This document shows, piece after piece, positions 49,440 to 61,806 of a DNA stretch of 64,000 nt. A model generated the notes under the pieces. It ran no database searches. It was not told the DNA's origin and was given only the letters and a program-made list of their open reading frames with translations. Position numbers and translations under genes: made by a program. The DNA comes from Eremothecium cymbalariae DBVPG#7215 (taxonomy: Eukaryota; Ascomycota; Saccharomycetes; Saccharomycetales; Saccharomycetaceae), in NCBI RefSeq assembly GCF_000235365.1, contig NC_016452.1, positions 310,001 through 374,000 on the forward strand. The letters are read 5' to 3'. Position 1 is the stretch's first letter. The number at the start of each line of letters is the position of its first letter.

Positions 49440-51047
49440 ATGTCTTACAATAGAAATCAGCAGCCTTGCAAATATTTCCAGCAGGGAAGATGTAACAAAG
49501 GGAAGGCATGCAACTTTGCACATGTATATTCAAATAACCAAAATAATTCATCACAGACAGCAATGGGGAAATCAGAGGCTGAGCGATATAAAGATTTAGT
49601 TAATGATTCTTCTTTGGATAAGTGGTCAAACTTGGTGACGAACGACATGATCGATGTAAACTCGTTTCGCATAAAGCCCTTGATGTCAAGTTATAGTGTC
49701 TCAGATGTCGCTGCGGTAAACTTAATCCAAGGTAGAGACTATTCTGCTGAAGAAAGTAGGTTTCAACACTGGATGGCTAAGCAGCAGAATAATTTATCAC
49801 ATTATGAAGCTGAACTTAACGCGAGGGATGAAGATATGAAGAAGTGTATAAAATTTGTGAAAGATAATGCCAAAAAGGGTTCACGGTTTTTACAATTAGC
49901 CACTAGGCGTCTAAAAGAACAAGGTTCTTATCCTACAAAAGGTTTTATAGAGCACCCATTAGACTTAACAGGAAAATCTTATGGCATAACAAGCAATACT
50001 TTTCAGGCGGCAAATACCTTTGGGGCTTTTGGTGGCACTCCTAGTCCGAGTCCGTTTGGACAATTATCAACAGCTACTGGCAATCTATCAGCAAGCATAG
50101 GTACTACTGGTGGATCATTTGGACAGCCTTCTTTTGGTCAAACCTCGCTGCCAGCTACCGGGGGTGTCTTTGGTCAACCTTCTTTTGGTAGCAGCAACGT
50201 TATGGCTGGAGCTACTGGAGGTGTAGGCCTTGGATCATCTGAGGTGTCAAGCGCGTTTGGGAAACCAGCTTTCGGCAACCAAACTACTTCAGGGGTGATT
50301 GCTTCAGCAAACAATAGATTCAGCAGTAGTAAACCGAATGCTTTTGGCCAACCAACTTTTGGCTCAAGCGGTTTTGGAGCCACCACCAAGCCTGCATCTA
50401 CTTTTGGTCCTATAAATACGACAAGTTCACCTTTTGGCTCCTTCAGCAATAATTCCAGCACTTCACCTTTTGGACAATTCAGCAATAATTCCAGCACTTC
50501 ACCTTTTGGACAATTCAGCAATACAACAGCTGCATCCGTTACATCTCCATTTGGCAGTTCTGCAACCCAATTTAGACATGGTGCTATACCGAATTCAACA
50601 AATGTGTCGTCAGCCGGTATTAATCAGAATAATTCTGGTAGTCCATTTGGAACAAACCAGGCTAATCCATTTCAAAATCAGACTACTGGTGTCCAGTCGC
50701 CGTTTAACCAACCAACTTCGTTTTCCGCTGGGAATGCTTTTGGATTTGGCCAAAATGGCATGACCAGCAATCTGTTCAATAAAACTTCTGGAGCTAATCT
50801 TCCAGCTTCCCACTTTGAACAAAAGCCCCCAGATCCTTTCAATGGCATTAAAAATGTTTTCAATTCATCTTCCAATCAACCGGTTTCTACCTCTTCTGCA
50901 ACTTCATTTGTTCAAGGTTTGCCAACAGCAGATGATAAAATAACAGAAGATGATCTACCCACTGAAATTTTAAACGAGTTCAGGGCTGACAAGTTCACAC
51001 TCAGGAATGTTCCAGATGCACCTCCTCCGCTTACTTTGGTTAGCTGA
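49440..51047 (+). CDS. NUP42: FG nucleoporin Nup42 with CCCH zinc finger
   Basis: Nup42 (Rip1) sits on the cytoplasmic face of the nuclear pore and with Gle1 activates Dbp5 for mRNA export. The ATG at 49440 (a GTG precedes it) gives 535 residues. An N-terminal CCCH finger is intact: C10-x7-C18-x5-C24-x3-H28. A helical part (about 45-165) is followed by an FG-repeat domain (about 185-450) rich in SPFG, PxFG and FGQ, and the conserved C-terminal Gle1-binding segment lies near 490-535 (DLPTEILNEFRADKFTLRNVPD). It is longer than the 430-residue S. cerevisiae protein, mainly in the FG region. A 36-bp tandem duplication at 50442-50513 contributes two identical repeat units. Syntenic to YDR192C. Confidence 0.94.
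   Translation: MSYNRNQQPCKYFQQGRCNKGKACNFAHVYSNNQNNSSQTAMGKSEAERYKDLVNDSSLDKWSNLVTNDMIDVNSFRIKPLMSSYSVSDVAAVNLIQGRDYSAEESRFQHWMAKQQNNLSHYEAELNARDEDMKKCIKFVKDNAKKGSRFLQLATRRLKEQGSYPTKGFIEHPLDLTGKSYGITSNTFQAANTFGAFGGTPSPSPFGQLSTATGNLSASIGTTGGSFGQPSFGQTSLPATGGVFGQPSFGSSNVMAGATGGVGLGSSEVSSAFGKPAFGNQTTSGVIASANNRFSSSKPNAFGQPTFGSSGFGATTKPASTFGPINTTSSPFGSFSNNSSTSPFGQFSNNSSTSPFGQFSNTTAASVTSPFGSSATQFRHGAIPNSTNVSSAGINQNNSGSPFGTNQANPFQNQTTGVQSPFNQPTSFSAGNAFGFGQNGMTSNLFNKTSGANLPASHFEQKPPDPFNGIKNVFNSSSNQPVSTSSATSFVQGLPTADDKITEDDLPTEILNEFRADKFTLRNVPDAPPPLTLVS
50442..50513 (+). repeat. 36-bp tandem duplication in NUP42 FG region
   Basis: Two adjacent identical 36-bp units (50442-50477, 50478-50513) each code a 12-residue SxSPFGQF-type block. 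Exact identity points to recent duplication. Confidence 0.95.
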
Positions 51048-51129
51048 GCATAATTAATACACACAAACACACATATATATGTCGATGCATATATACGCCA
51101 ATTAACTAACCAATTGTTATATCTGTGTA

Positions 51130-51137
51130 TCACGTGA
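51130..51137 (+). promoter_or_regulatory. Cbf1-type site in GPN3 promoter
   Basis: TCACGTGA lies 140 bp upstream of the GPN3 ATG in the 229-bp gap after NUP42. Consensus match only. Confidence 0.5.
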
Positions 51138-51276
51138 TGTGTTTTACTTGAATTGTTTTCGCCAAATTTTTATTCGGCTCATCAATAATATTCATATATC
51201 AGAAGTACATCGTCATCACCAAAGATAATTTCTCATCTATAGCGACTATAGGGTTGATATACCGTTGTGTTTCTTA

Positions 51277-52089
51277 ATGTCTCGCGTTGGAGTTTTAGTG
51301 TTAGGCCCCGCAGGCGCCGGTAAGACGACCTTCTGCAACAGTATTATTTCACACATGCAATCGGTTGGCCGCAGAGCGCACATTGTTAATTTGGATCCAG
51401 CAGCAGATGCCAGTGAATATGAGTTTACTGTTGATATCAGAGATTTAATATCTTTGGATGAAGTCATGGAGGAGCTTAATCTGGGCCCTAACGGTTCTCT
51501 TATCTATTGTTTTGAATATTTGTTGGAAAATTTGGACTGGCTGGATGAAGAAATTGGCGAATATAATGACGAATATCTTATTTTTGATTGTCCTGGTCAA
51601 ATTGAGTTATACACCCATATTCCAGTACTTCCTAAGATTGTACATCACTTGAGAGATCAGCTCAACTTCAACATGTGCGTGACGTATTTGTTGGAAGCGC
51701 CGTTCGTGGTAGATACTTCAAAGTTCTTTAGCGGAGCATTGAGTGCAATGTCAGCAATGATTTTATTAGAATTGCCACACGTAAATGTGCTAAGCAAGAT
51801 TGATTTAGTCAAAGATGAGTATAATAAAAGAAAGCTAAAAAGGTTCCTAAATCCTGATCCGATGTTACTGGCGGACAACTCCAATACAGAGTTAAATCCA
51901 AGGTTCCATCGGCTGAATAAGGCAATTGCAACTCTCGTCGACGATTTCGGCATGGTACAATTTCTACCTTTAGAAGCAAAGAATCAGGATAGCATTTCAA
52001 CAATTTTAAGTTATATTGACGACGTGACGCAATGGGCGGAAGGCCAAGAGCCTAAAGAGCCTAAGGATACGATAGAAATTGAAAATTAA
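51277..52089 (+). CDS. GPN3: GPN-loop GTPase 3
   Basis: Gpn3 is a GTPase that with Gpn1/Npa3 and Gpn2 assembles and imports RNA polymerases II and III. The first in-frame ATG is at 51277, giving [20 protein letters not shown] with the P-loop at 10-18; the frame upstream starts only with a non-ATG codon. The defining Gly-Pro-Asn is 70-72 in NLGPNGSL, and [15 protein letters not shown] (about 108-122) is the switch II region. The product is 270 residues against 272 in S. cerevisiae and nearly collinear throughout. Syntenic to YLR243W. Confidence 0.96.
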   Translation: MSRVGVLVLGPAGAGKTTFCNSIISHMQSVGRRAHIVNLDPAADASEYEFTVDIRDLISLDEVMEELNLGPNGSLIYCFEYLLENLDWLDEEIGEYNDEYLIFDCPGQIELYTHIPVLPKIVHHLRDQLNFNMCVTYLLEAPFVVDTSKFFSGALSAMSAMILLELPHVNVLSKIDLVKDEYNKRKLKRFLNPDPMLLADNSNTELNPRFHRLNKAIATLVDDFGMVQFLPLEAKNQDSISTILSYIDDVTQWAEGQEPKEPKDTIEIEN

Positions 52090-52244
52090 TATAAATATAA
52101 GAGATGTGTATATAACAAAAATCCAATATTTTTGCATGCATTTAAATGGATTTACCAGTCCCCATAGCGTACGAGTATAAAGTTGTTGTGGTAGTTGTAA
52201 ATGTGTTTTTTAAAACTTGGTTGAACTTTATAGTTGTAAAATCG

Positions 52245-53420
52245 TTACAACTCAATAATTTGGCAAAGATCTTGACAGTCACCAAGTACAAATAAATCTA
52301 CGCCTCCAAGAAGATCTTGGATGCTCTGCGATGGCATATCTCTATTGATCCACAAAATTATGCCTTTTCTAGAGCGAACAGAGTTGCAAAACTGCTTACA
52401 AATAGTCTTAACTCCAGGAATTTTTAAAGATGTACCTACGATTAGCAGGCAATCACACTTCAGCTTTAGGTCCTTCATAATAAGTTCACCAACCTTTTCA
52501 CCAACAGGATGAACTTCATTGTACAACACAATATATGGTCTCAAAAGTCCTACACCTTGTGATCTTTTACCGGCAATTGCTCTGACCGCTTCAAATTCTT
52601 CGCATTCTGGGCATACAGGAATAACAGATCGGTCAAGGTCATCCTCATGGCATTTGAAAAGTTCTGTATTCATATCATAGATCTTACGGCATTTGGTGCA
52701 GCTCATGTGGTTAATACTTCCATGTAATTGGATAGTTGTAGGAGTCTTCTTTGAGGGCGCCTCTGGCTCGAGTGATGATATTCCATCTAGCTTGTTCTCT
52801 ATGCAATCGATATTCTGAGTATATATCCTTCTAAGCCTTCCGCTAATAGACAAAATATTCAACAGTTTATGAAATCGCGTCGGTTCCAGAACTTGGCATT
52901 TGGTATGCATATCACTGATCATCTTGTTAAACTTTATATTCATCTCCTCTGAAGAATGTACATAATTAAAATCAAATAACCGTTTCCCACTACCGCCCGC
53001 TTGGCCCTTAAGCGACGCAAACAACCCATCACTTGACCTAAAATCTGGAATTCCTGCTGCTACTGAGATACCTGCACCCGTGATAGCTACAATATTCTTG
53101 CAGTGCATAAAGGCATACTTAATAAATTCCGCATCCTTTTTACCACACACCTGCGGATAGTTTAGATAATCATCCACACAGAACACAGAATTACGTTCCG
53201 GCCTATATTTCAACCGTGGCTTCCTTTTCAATTTAACCCCCGCCATCTTCAAAGCCGGTAGCAACTCCTTGGGCTTCACATCCTTACTGCTTTCCCCTGC
53301 AACACTCTTACCCCCCTGTTTCTTCTCCACACTTGAAGGAGGTGTGATCGGAAGCTTATGTTTCTTGGGTGATTCATACTGCATAGTCTCACCCCCATCT
53401 AAAACCTTTCCAACTCCCAT
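52245..53420 (-). CDS. HST4: Sirtuin Hst4 (NAD+-dependent histone H3-K56 deacetylase)
   Basis: Hst4 with Hst3 removes H3-K56 acetylation after S phase and supports telomeric silencing and genome stability. The ATG at 53420 gives 391 residues (a GTG precedes it in frame). Sirtuin motifs are GAGISVAAGIPDFRS (115-129), TQNIDCIE with the NAD/ribose contacts, the catalytic-region IQLHGSINHMSCTKC, and a zinc site of two CxxC pairs (CTKC, then CPEC). RPYIVLYNEVHP is the class-specific block after the zinc site. S. cerevisiae Hst4 is 370 residues. The basic N-terminus (KLKRKPRLKYRPERN) is like that of Hst3/Hst4. Syntenic to YDR191W. Confidence 0.95.
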   Translation of the reverse strand: MGVGKVLDGGETMQYESPKKHKLPITPPSSVEKKQGGKSVAGESSKDVKPKELLPALKMAGVKLKRKPRLKYRPERNSVFCVDDYLNYPQVCGKKDAEFIKYAFMHCKNIVAITGAGISVAAGIPDFRSSDGLFASLKGQAGGSGKRLFDFNYVHSSEEMNIKFNKMISDMHTKCQVLEPTRFHKLLNILSISGRLRRIYTQNIDCIENKLDGISSLEPEAPSKKTPTTIQLHGSINHMSCTKCRKIYDMNTELFKCHEDDLDRSVIPVCPECEEFEAVRAIAGKRSQGVGLLRPYIVLYNEVHPVGEKVGELIMKDLKLKCDCLLIVGTSLKIPGVKTICKQFCNSVRSRKGIILWINRDMPSQSIQDLLGGVDLFVLGDCQDLCQIIEL

Positions 53421-55387
<1,967 letters not shown>

Positions 55388-55619
55388 AACACAAATTGAA
55401 GGGGATACTACGTAACTTTTGCCTTGAATAAGTTTATCTGTAAAAATATATTTGGATTACCTTTCATAGTATGTATGGATGCGCTTGTGTCCATATATGT
55501 TTGACAAACATAAAAAAGAGCTGCTATCATCATTAAAAATAGACAATTATGTTTACATCTGATATATAGTAGTTCCCATGTTTCTGTAGACTCTCGAGAT
55601 TATATAATTGCTAGTTAAA

Positions 55620-57651
55620 TCACTCAATCTGGGCCAGCTCTTGAAGAAAAGCGCTAGGTGTAGTTATAGCAGTGCTGCCGTATACAATCTTTTTAGAACC
55701 TTGCTGATGAGCCCATTCTTGCAAGTTTTGGTATTCGAGGTAATTCCCACCCCCAACAACAAATACAAGAGCTTTGTTGTAGTACTGTCTCTTCGGTTTC
55801 TGGGAGTGTGTACCACGTACTGCTTTAGGATCAAAATACAAATAATCATCAGTCACTTCCAAACTATCATGAGAACTATCCATAGGATCCATGATTGAAG
55901 CAAGCGCATTGGTCACTGGAATAGCCTTCTTGTCTGGTAAAAGTTTCTTTATGCCAGATATTAACGAACCAACGCCACCTTGGATCTTGCCCTCAGTTAA
56001 TCCTAGTAGTTTATTGGATAAACCACTGAGCAACTGAGATGAGTTGGTGTTTGCCCCCGCATTATTATCATTCACGCTAGCGTCGTTTTTCAATGGCATA
56101 GTAGACAATTTTAGTAACTCTCTAAATCTGTAAATATATTTCAATGGACTGGTATCATAATTATTTTCTTGGAAGTATTTTTCAACCTTTTGGACAAAAT
56201 CTTTAGGAAGGCCATCGTGAGACATCAAATACATTATTATAAAGGTCCGCAACTTATCTTCCAAATTATTAATCCTACCATCTTCCAATATCTCTAAATA
56301 AGACTGTCTAAGTTTCACAGAATCACTTGCCTGTTCAATTTCGAAAAAAGCATCTAAACCTTTACTTTCCAATTCTCTTAGCAATGCAGCCAAAACGTTC
56401 ATATGTGTATCAATGATGTTCTTCCTGGCAGTTAATTGTGGCAATTTATTGACAGCCTCCTGAATCTGGATTGTGTCATTTTGGGAATTGGGATCCAAAT
56501 CGCCGATATTATTGACTCCTGTTCTCCTAGTAATCTCCTCTGCTTCAGCCTTATATCCGGCTAAAGCTGCTTCTACATTTTCAACAGCGTCAGGAAAGGG
56601 TAAATGTGCGTTTGCAGTCCAGAAAAAGTCTTTGGGTTCAATATCCATCTTCCTATTTACAACTTGACCTTGTTCGTTCTTAGAAGGTATGGTTATAGTG
56701 TTTCTGGCCAATTTAAAAACGTCAAACACTAAACACTGGTAAACCCAGGAATGTGCAAACATAGATGGTAAATCAATATTTCTGTCCAAAATAACCAGCA
56801 CAAATCTTTCTAAAGAATTGTTTATATTAGAACCGGTGCTAGTTCTGGTGCTGATAACATAATCACGTAATTTACTCTCTAGCTTTTGGGATACCATCTC
56901 GGCTGGTCCACCTCTTGGGGCACGTATAATTGGAGTTGAACCTAGAGTTAACACAACACTGTATAATCCATTGGCAATTTTATCACACAGTTGCGTAATC
57001 GTATCCTCGCTTGATCGAGGATCATTAATCAAACTGTAGGCGTTTTCCATGCCCAATGAAAAGAGCTCGGATTCTGTGACTACAAAATCCAAATATTGAT
57101 CATAAACCTGTTTAATCTTAGTGGCTTTCCCTATTGCAGATACTTGCCTTGCAAAATCCTCCAAAAACTCCCTTTTTAACGACGAAGTGAAGTTAACATA
57201 GAAATCAGCATACTTATCATTCTTTAAATCTTGCACTATCAAATCAATATTCTCCTGAGTGGGTTGTACAAAATATATAACAGGAACATCAGGGAGTGGA
57301 GATCTGTTTTGTTTAATAAGTGAATGTACAGTTACCCCAGATTTCAGTAAGTCGTTAACGCGCATAATGGATGAAATAATGGCTGTACTCTTTGAATCTA
57401 GCACTAAAACTTTCCAAACAAGTTCTTGTTCTTCTAACCCTGGATTTAGGTCAGCTGAAGCAGAGCTCGTGTTAAACATTAACATCCTTTCTATAATGGC
57501 TGTCATTTATTGACTGTTAGTGCTTCAATGTACATCGTGGTAAAAGGATGCTCCTATATTAGAAGGCATACAAATTCTGCGAATCTTGCAAAAGTTAAGT
57601 CAACATACCGATCTGCCGGTCCCTCAAAGACATTTCATTATCTAAAGACAT
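55620..57651 (-). CDS. SLY1: SM protein Sly1 (ER-Golgi fusion), two exons
   Basis: Sly1 is the Sec1/Munc18 protein that binds Sed5 and promotes SNARE assembly for ER-Golgi traffic. The long frame starts with an ATG at 57506 but lacks the conserved N-terminus. A first exon upstream (57651-57609) codes MSLDNEMSLRDRQI plus one base; S. cerevisiae Sly1 has ISLRDMQISAIL there. It is followed by GTATGT, a CACTAAC branch sequence and an AG acceptor. Joined to 57499, the codon across the junction is GCC and the reading RQIAIIERMLMF continues the homology. The spliced protein is 640 residues (666 in S. cerevisiae). Conserved blocks include WKVLVLDSKSTAIISS, NFTSSLKREFLEDFARQ, VLVILDRNIDLPSMF-like residues and QGGVGSLISGIKKLLPDKK. 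The S. cerevisiae gene has no intron. Syntenic to YDR189W. Confidence 0.93.
57500..57608 (-). other. Spliceosomal intron in SLY1 (109 nt)
   Basis: 5' splice site GTATGT at 57608-57603 (consensus), branch sequence CACTAAC at 57522-57516 (one base from TACTAAC), and 3' splice site CAG ending at 57500. The branch adenosine at 57517 is 17 nt from the acceptor. The intron lies after codon phase 1 very near the 5' end, as is usual for Saccharomycetaceae introns. Splicing restores the family N-terminus in frame; splicing itself has not been shown. Confidence 0.9.
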
Positions 57652-57991
57652 AGTGGCTACCTTGCTGCTTATCTTTGGAGTTATATACTTCGGATATCTA
57701 CAGTTGGAAATATCGTCTGTTAACAACCAAAATAACAGTTCGCTAATTAACAATTTAAGTCACATGACCTTATAATATATATAATACATTATTTTATCCC
57801 CCTCCCCGGACCATTCATAACTATAGTCATGGCAAACGATTGAGATGGACGGAGCTTCAATTGATTAATTCATGTGAACTGCAGTTTAAAAACTATGAAA
57901 GGCGTTTATATAAACGTTATAATGTACAGTTTAATTTCTAACCTGGGGTAGCTTAACTGCTCATCTTAGGATGAGATATTTCGCGACAGGA
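57652..57991. promoter_or_regulatory. Intergenic: SLY1 promoter and CCT6 3' flank
   Basis: 340 bp. GTCACATG at 57759-57766 is a CDEI-like variant about 110 bp upstream of the SLY1 exon 1 ATG. No gene recognised. Confidence 0.5.
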
Positions 57992-59626
57992 TCAGTGTTG
58001 AGGAGTCTCTTTTAGAGTAGATCTACCAGCTCTCAACAGTTCATCACATAATAATAAGTTACTTGCGATGCCATTAGCGCTGTTTATCGCGTTTCTAATA
58101 ACGCGGTATGAGTCCCAAATACCCTCAATGGTTGGGTCGCAAGAATCACCTGCTTTCAAATCCACACCAACTATTCTACTTTCGTCTTCATCCAATTCAT
58201 CTTGGCATAATGCTAAAACATCTAATGCATCGTAACCAGAATTTTTAACTAAGGTTTTCGGAACGACTAATAATCCCTCAGCAAATGCTTCAATACCTGT
58301 CTTAGTCTTACCTTTAGCACCCAATTTGTTTTTGTTAGACTTTTTCAAGTGATCTGATGCTGCTATAAAAAAGGAACCGGCACCTGGCACCACGGCTTTG
58401 TCCTTTAGGACATTTGCAACAGCTCTTAACCCATCCCTCACAGCGTCCTTAGTCTGTGCCAAAGCATGATGGGAGGAACCTTTAATTAAAATAGTACACG
58501 ATTTTGGATCTTTATTTTCTGTTACAAAGGTGAATTTCTCATCACCAATATTTTCTTGGTAGATCAACCCTGAGTAACCTAACACAGACTGAGACAAATC
58601 TTCAACTGAATTTTGAGCCTCACCACCAGTAACCAACTGTAATCTTTCCATGTTACGTCGCTTAGCTCTTCTCAAAGCCAAAATACCATGCTTGGCCAAA
58701 ACATCCAAGGACATTGGATCGATTCCTTTTTGATTAATAATGACAAAACCCTTATCGGAATCTAGACCACACACCTCATCTTTCAAGTTGATGATTTTCT
58801 TCAGTTTCTCATCAACAAATTTTCTTTCACTGGCGGCCAACTTGTCCCTTTGCTCTGCAGAGCTGTAAAAAAAGCCCGAGTTTACTTCCGTTTTCTCATA
58901 TTCAAGAGAGACATTCAAAATGAGAACGTATGCGTTTTCAACTCTACTGGGCATTTCTGGATGCCTTCCGCCGTGATCTAAAACCAGACCTCTCACAAAT
59001 GTCGTGTCTCTGGGAGACAGGTGTTGCATTTGCATAAGCTCGACCATGTATAGATCCAGCGTGTTGTCCTCCTTGTTATAAACGGATAACACAGCGTCAG
59101 TGACAATTGGGGTCAACACCTCAGTTAACTCCGCTGGAATCTTCGTAGACAAAGAGGATCGCGCAACTTGTAACAAGAATTCGCGTTCCAGATCGCCCTC
59201 ACCATCCTTAACCAATTTGAACTTGTCCAAAAATCCAAGAGTTTCTTTTCTAGCCAATTCAAATCCATCTGTAATGGTTCTAGGATGAACGCCTTCTTGG
59301 ATATATCTATAGGCTTGTTTCATCAGTTCACCAACAAGACATACAACCGTTGTTGTACCATCACCAGTGATCTCATCTTGAGCAGCTGCCGCACGTGCAA
59401 TCATAACAGCGGTAGGCGATTGGATCTGCATCTCCGTTAGCAAAACTTTACCATCTTTAGTCAATTTAATATTGCCAGCACCATCAACGAGCATTTTCAA
59501 TGTGCCCTTAGGACCTAAATTCGTTTCCAAAACAGATTGCAAACCTTCTGCCGAAGTTACATTGACCTTCAATGCAGCATCTCTCCTCAAAGATTCAGCC
59601 TTAGGATTCAGCAACTGAACTGACAT
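57992..59626 (-). CDS. CCT6: CCT chaperonin subunit zeta
   Basis: Cct6 is the zeta subunit of the TRiC/CCT ring. The ATG at 59626 gives 544 residues (546 in S. cerevisiae) starting [20 protein letters not shown]; a GTG just upstream is not a start. The nucleotide motifs are [16 protein letters not shown] (36-51) and GDGTTTVV (88-95), and the C-terminal [21 protein letters not shown] matches the family. Cct6 is known as a weak ATP binder within the ring, but the catalytic-region residues here look intact. Its partner subunit TCP1 is at the left edge of the window. Syntenic to YDR188W. Confidence 0.97.
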   Translation of the reverse strand: MSVQLLNPKAESLRRDAALKVNVTSAEGLQSVLETNLGPKGTLKMLVDGAGNIKLTKDGKVLLTEMQIQSPTAVMIARAAAAQDEITGDGTTTVVCLVGELMKQAYRYIQEGVHPRTITDGFELARKETLGFLDKFKLVKDGEGDLEREFLLQVARSSLSTKIPAELTEVLTPIVTDAVLSVYNKEDNTLDLYMVELMQMQHLSPRDTTFVRGLVLDHGGRHPEMPSRVENAYVLILNVSLEYEKTEVNSGFFYSSAEQRDKLAASERKFVDEKLKKIINLKDEVCGLDSDKGFVIINQKGIDPMSLDVLAKHGILALRRAKRRNMERLQLVTGGEAQNSVEDLSQSVLGYSGLIYQENIGDEKFTFVTENKDPKSCTILIKGSSHHALAQTKDAVRDGLRAVANVLKDKAVVPGAGSFFIAASDHLKKSNKNKLGAKGKTKTGIEAFAEGLLVVPKTLVKNSGYDALDVLALCQDELDEDESRIVGVDLKAGDSCDPTIEGIWDSYRVIRNAINSANGIASNLLLCDELLRAGRSTLKETPQH

Positions 59627-59973
59627 CACAACAACTTGGTCTTAGATACAATTTTTTCAAATTATCAGATGATAACTACCTAAATGTGCTAATGTATTTT
59701 TCTTTCAGAATATATAGTCATTTTATTCAACTTAATATCATCAAAATTTTTGCCACCGTTTTTGGCTTCCCAACTTTCAGGATGGACAACTTAAAAGGTT
59801 ACCCGGCAACCAACCACATACTGCTTCAGAAGCTGTAACGGTATATATACGTACATATATCTATATTACAAATGTACAAGGGGGGTGGGGGGATGGGGGT
59901 ATATGGCCATGTTTAAATGAATTAAAATAGGGTTTGTGCGGAGGAAGCAACTCCATATGCAATTTTTTCCACC
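59627..59973. promoter_or_regulatory. Intergenic: CCT6 promoter and MAP1 3' flank
   Basis: 347 bp. A Reb1-type TTACCCGG lies at 59799-59806, about 175 bp upstream of the CCT6 ATG; TCP1 has a Reb1-type site at almost the same distance. A G-rich tract, 59880-59899 (GGGGGGTGGGGGGATGGGGG), follows near MAP1. Confidence 0.6.
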
Positions 59974-61084
59974 CTATTTTACTCTTTGTCTTGGCCCTCC
60001 TGGAGACTTCTTGTTCCTAGCAGACAAAATCTCGACACCGGTGTCAGTTATCAATAATGTATGTTCGAATTGGGCACTTACTTTACCGTCTTTAGTTGCG
60101 GCAGTCCAATCATCAGGCCACGTAATATCATGGTAGACACCTTCGTTAATCATGGGCTCGATGGTAAAAACCATGCCCGGTTTCATTATACCGGAGGTTT
60201 TATTGTTAGCATAATGGGCGATGTTTGGAGAACAATGAAAAAATTTACCTACTCCATGCCCACAGTAGGCCCTGACAACGGAACATTTATTGGACTTTGC
60301 GTGCTTCTCAATTGTGTCACCCAGGGATTGAAATCTGACACCGGGCTTGCACATTTTGATTGCTGCCTTCAGACATTCTCTTGCAGTTTCCACTGTATTG
60401 ATGACTTCCTTGCTTATATTTTCCCCAACATAGTAGGTTTCGTTTAAGTCCGCATGCATGCCCTGGTAATAAAGGGATATGTCCAAGTTGACAATATCGC
60501 CGTCTTTTAAAACATATTTGTCAGGAATACCGTGACAGATAACCTCGTTGACAGACGTGCACACAGACTTGGGGAAATTATAGTAGTTTAACGGAGATGG
60601 ATAAGCGCCGCGTTTGATTGTCTCCTCGTGGACAATCTCATCAAGTTTATCTGTGGTCACACCAGGCTTGACCTCTGCCGCAACTATATCAAGAATCTCC
60701 CTTCCTAGCATACATGCCTTTCTAATCTTCTTAATTTCATCCTTGGAATAAACAAGGGATCTTGTTTAATCTATCATTCCGCTGCTCCTCCAAGGGTAAT
60801 CCGTTAGCTGCCCAATCTGGCCTCTCAATTCCCTCCGGAACTGGTCTGCGGGCTGTTAATGGATACTGTGCCCTTAGATCACCCGAATACTTGAACTTAG
60901 GAAAGGGATCATATGCATCTCCACTGTCATCTGAACTGTTGTGTATGGCTTTGTGAGCCTTGTAAGCTCCCTTATAACACGATTCGTTACAAAATATCGA
61001 CTGGATGCCCTGCTTCAAACAAATCGGACATTTCAAAGACGATGTCGTCTCTTTACCACACTGCAAACTAGCACAATAAGCCAT
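59974..61084 (-). CDS. MAP1: Methionine aminopeptidase 1, interrupted by a one-base frameshift
   Basis: Map1 removes initiator methionine co-translationally at the ribosome. Two adjacent minus-strand frames together cover the protein. The first (ATG 61084 to a stop at 60737) codes the zinc-finger half: [17 protein letters not shown], then [32 protein letters not shown] and RLNKIP. The second, entered before ATG 60711 and ending at 59974, codes [16 protein letters not shown] and the pita-bread peptidase with its metal ligands ([53 protein letters not shown]). The two are one base out of frame; removing one T of the pair at 60754-60755 would join them collinearly with S. cerevisiae Map1 (387 residues). 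Error, real mutation and programmed +1 frameshifting are all possible. Syntenic to YLR244C. Confidence 0.9.
60754..60755 (-). other. Frameshift site within MAP1
   Basis: On the coding strand the sequence reads ATC CCT TGT TTA TTC CAA GGA TGA in the upstream frame. With one T skipped it reads I-P-V-Y-S-K-D-E-I, matching I-P-I-Y-K-K-D-Q-I of S. cerevisiae. The upstream frame stops eight codons after the start of this stretch. Confidence 0.85.
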
Positions 61085-61347
61085 GGCCAACGAATAAAAC
61101 AAAATAGACCAAGCTCCTATTACTGCACAGAGAGACTAAAACACAGCTGCAACCGACAACCAGCCTTATACAGAAGAAAAACCTTACATATTAATCATAT
61201 TCATTCACTATTCGTCTCTCAGACAAGAGAAATCATGCACAAAATTTTTTTCAACTGGCAAAAAAGAAAGAAGTTGACCTAAGCAGACGTTACAACTACA
61301 CATGATACATGTATTAAATAAATATACTATCACCGCATATAAAATGG

Positions 61348-61806
61348 TCAAGCCGTATGATGCAAGTCATCGGGCCCAAAGCTATCCGGTAGAAGCTCCT
61401 CCAAGGTCATGAGTCTCCGCTTAGTGCCATCCCCATTTAACATCACTACGGGGAAGGTTTTAGGGTTCGTGAATTCCCTTAGAACTTGCCTGCAAATTCC
61501 ACATGGTGATATGCATTGTTGTAGCGAATCACCGCTGATAGCTATACATGCCCAATCATCCGTATGGCCATCCATAACGGCTCTAACAACTGCTGTTCTC
61601 TCAGCACAAATACTTGCCCCGTAACTTGCATTTTCTACGTTCGAACCAGATATGTATTTCCCGCATTTGGTCTGGATACAGCATCCTACTCTAAACGACG
61701 AATACGGACTATACGAAAGCTCCCTTGATCTGATGGCAACCTCAATGCCTCCTTCAAATGCTGGTGGGACGCTAATATCCTCCTGCGGATTCTCAGAGTC
61801 TGCCAT
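61348..61806 (-). CDS. CDD1: Cytidine deaminase
   Basis: Cdd1 deaminates cytidine and deoxycytidine in pyrimidine salvage. The first in-frame ATG is at 61806 (a GTG-initiated extension upstream is not supported), giving 152 residues against 142 in S. cerevisiae. The fold is clear: LSYSPYSSFRVGCCIQT near 30-46, the zinc/catalytic CAER at 67-70 (C67 ligand, E69 proton shuttle), and PCGICRQ with zinc ligands C102 and C105. The C-terminal MTLEELLPDSFGPDDL is typical. The N-terminal 20 residues are acidic and poorly conserved. Syntenic to YLR245C next to MAP1. Confidence 0.95.
   Translation of the reverse strand: MADSENPQEDISVPPAFEGGIEVAIRSRELSYSPYSSFRVGCCIQTKCGKYISGSNVENASYGASICAERTAVVRAVMDGHTDDWACIAISGDSLQQCISPCGICRQVLREFTNPKTFPVVMLNGDGTKRRLMTLEELLPDSFGPDDLHHTA

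Noticed and set aside
57950..57990. Idea that the window holds a centromere, given many CACGTG sites
   Set aside because: No CDEI element is followed by a long AT-only CDEII and a CDEIII-like core; the sites are dispersed in ordinary promoters.
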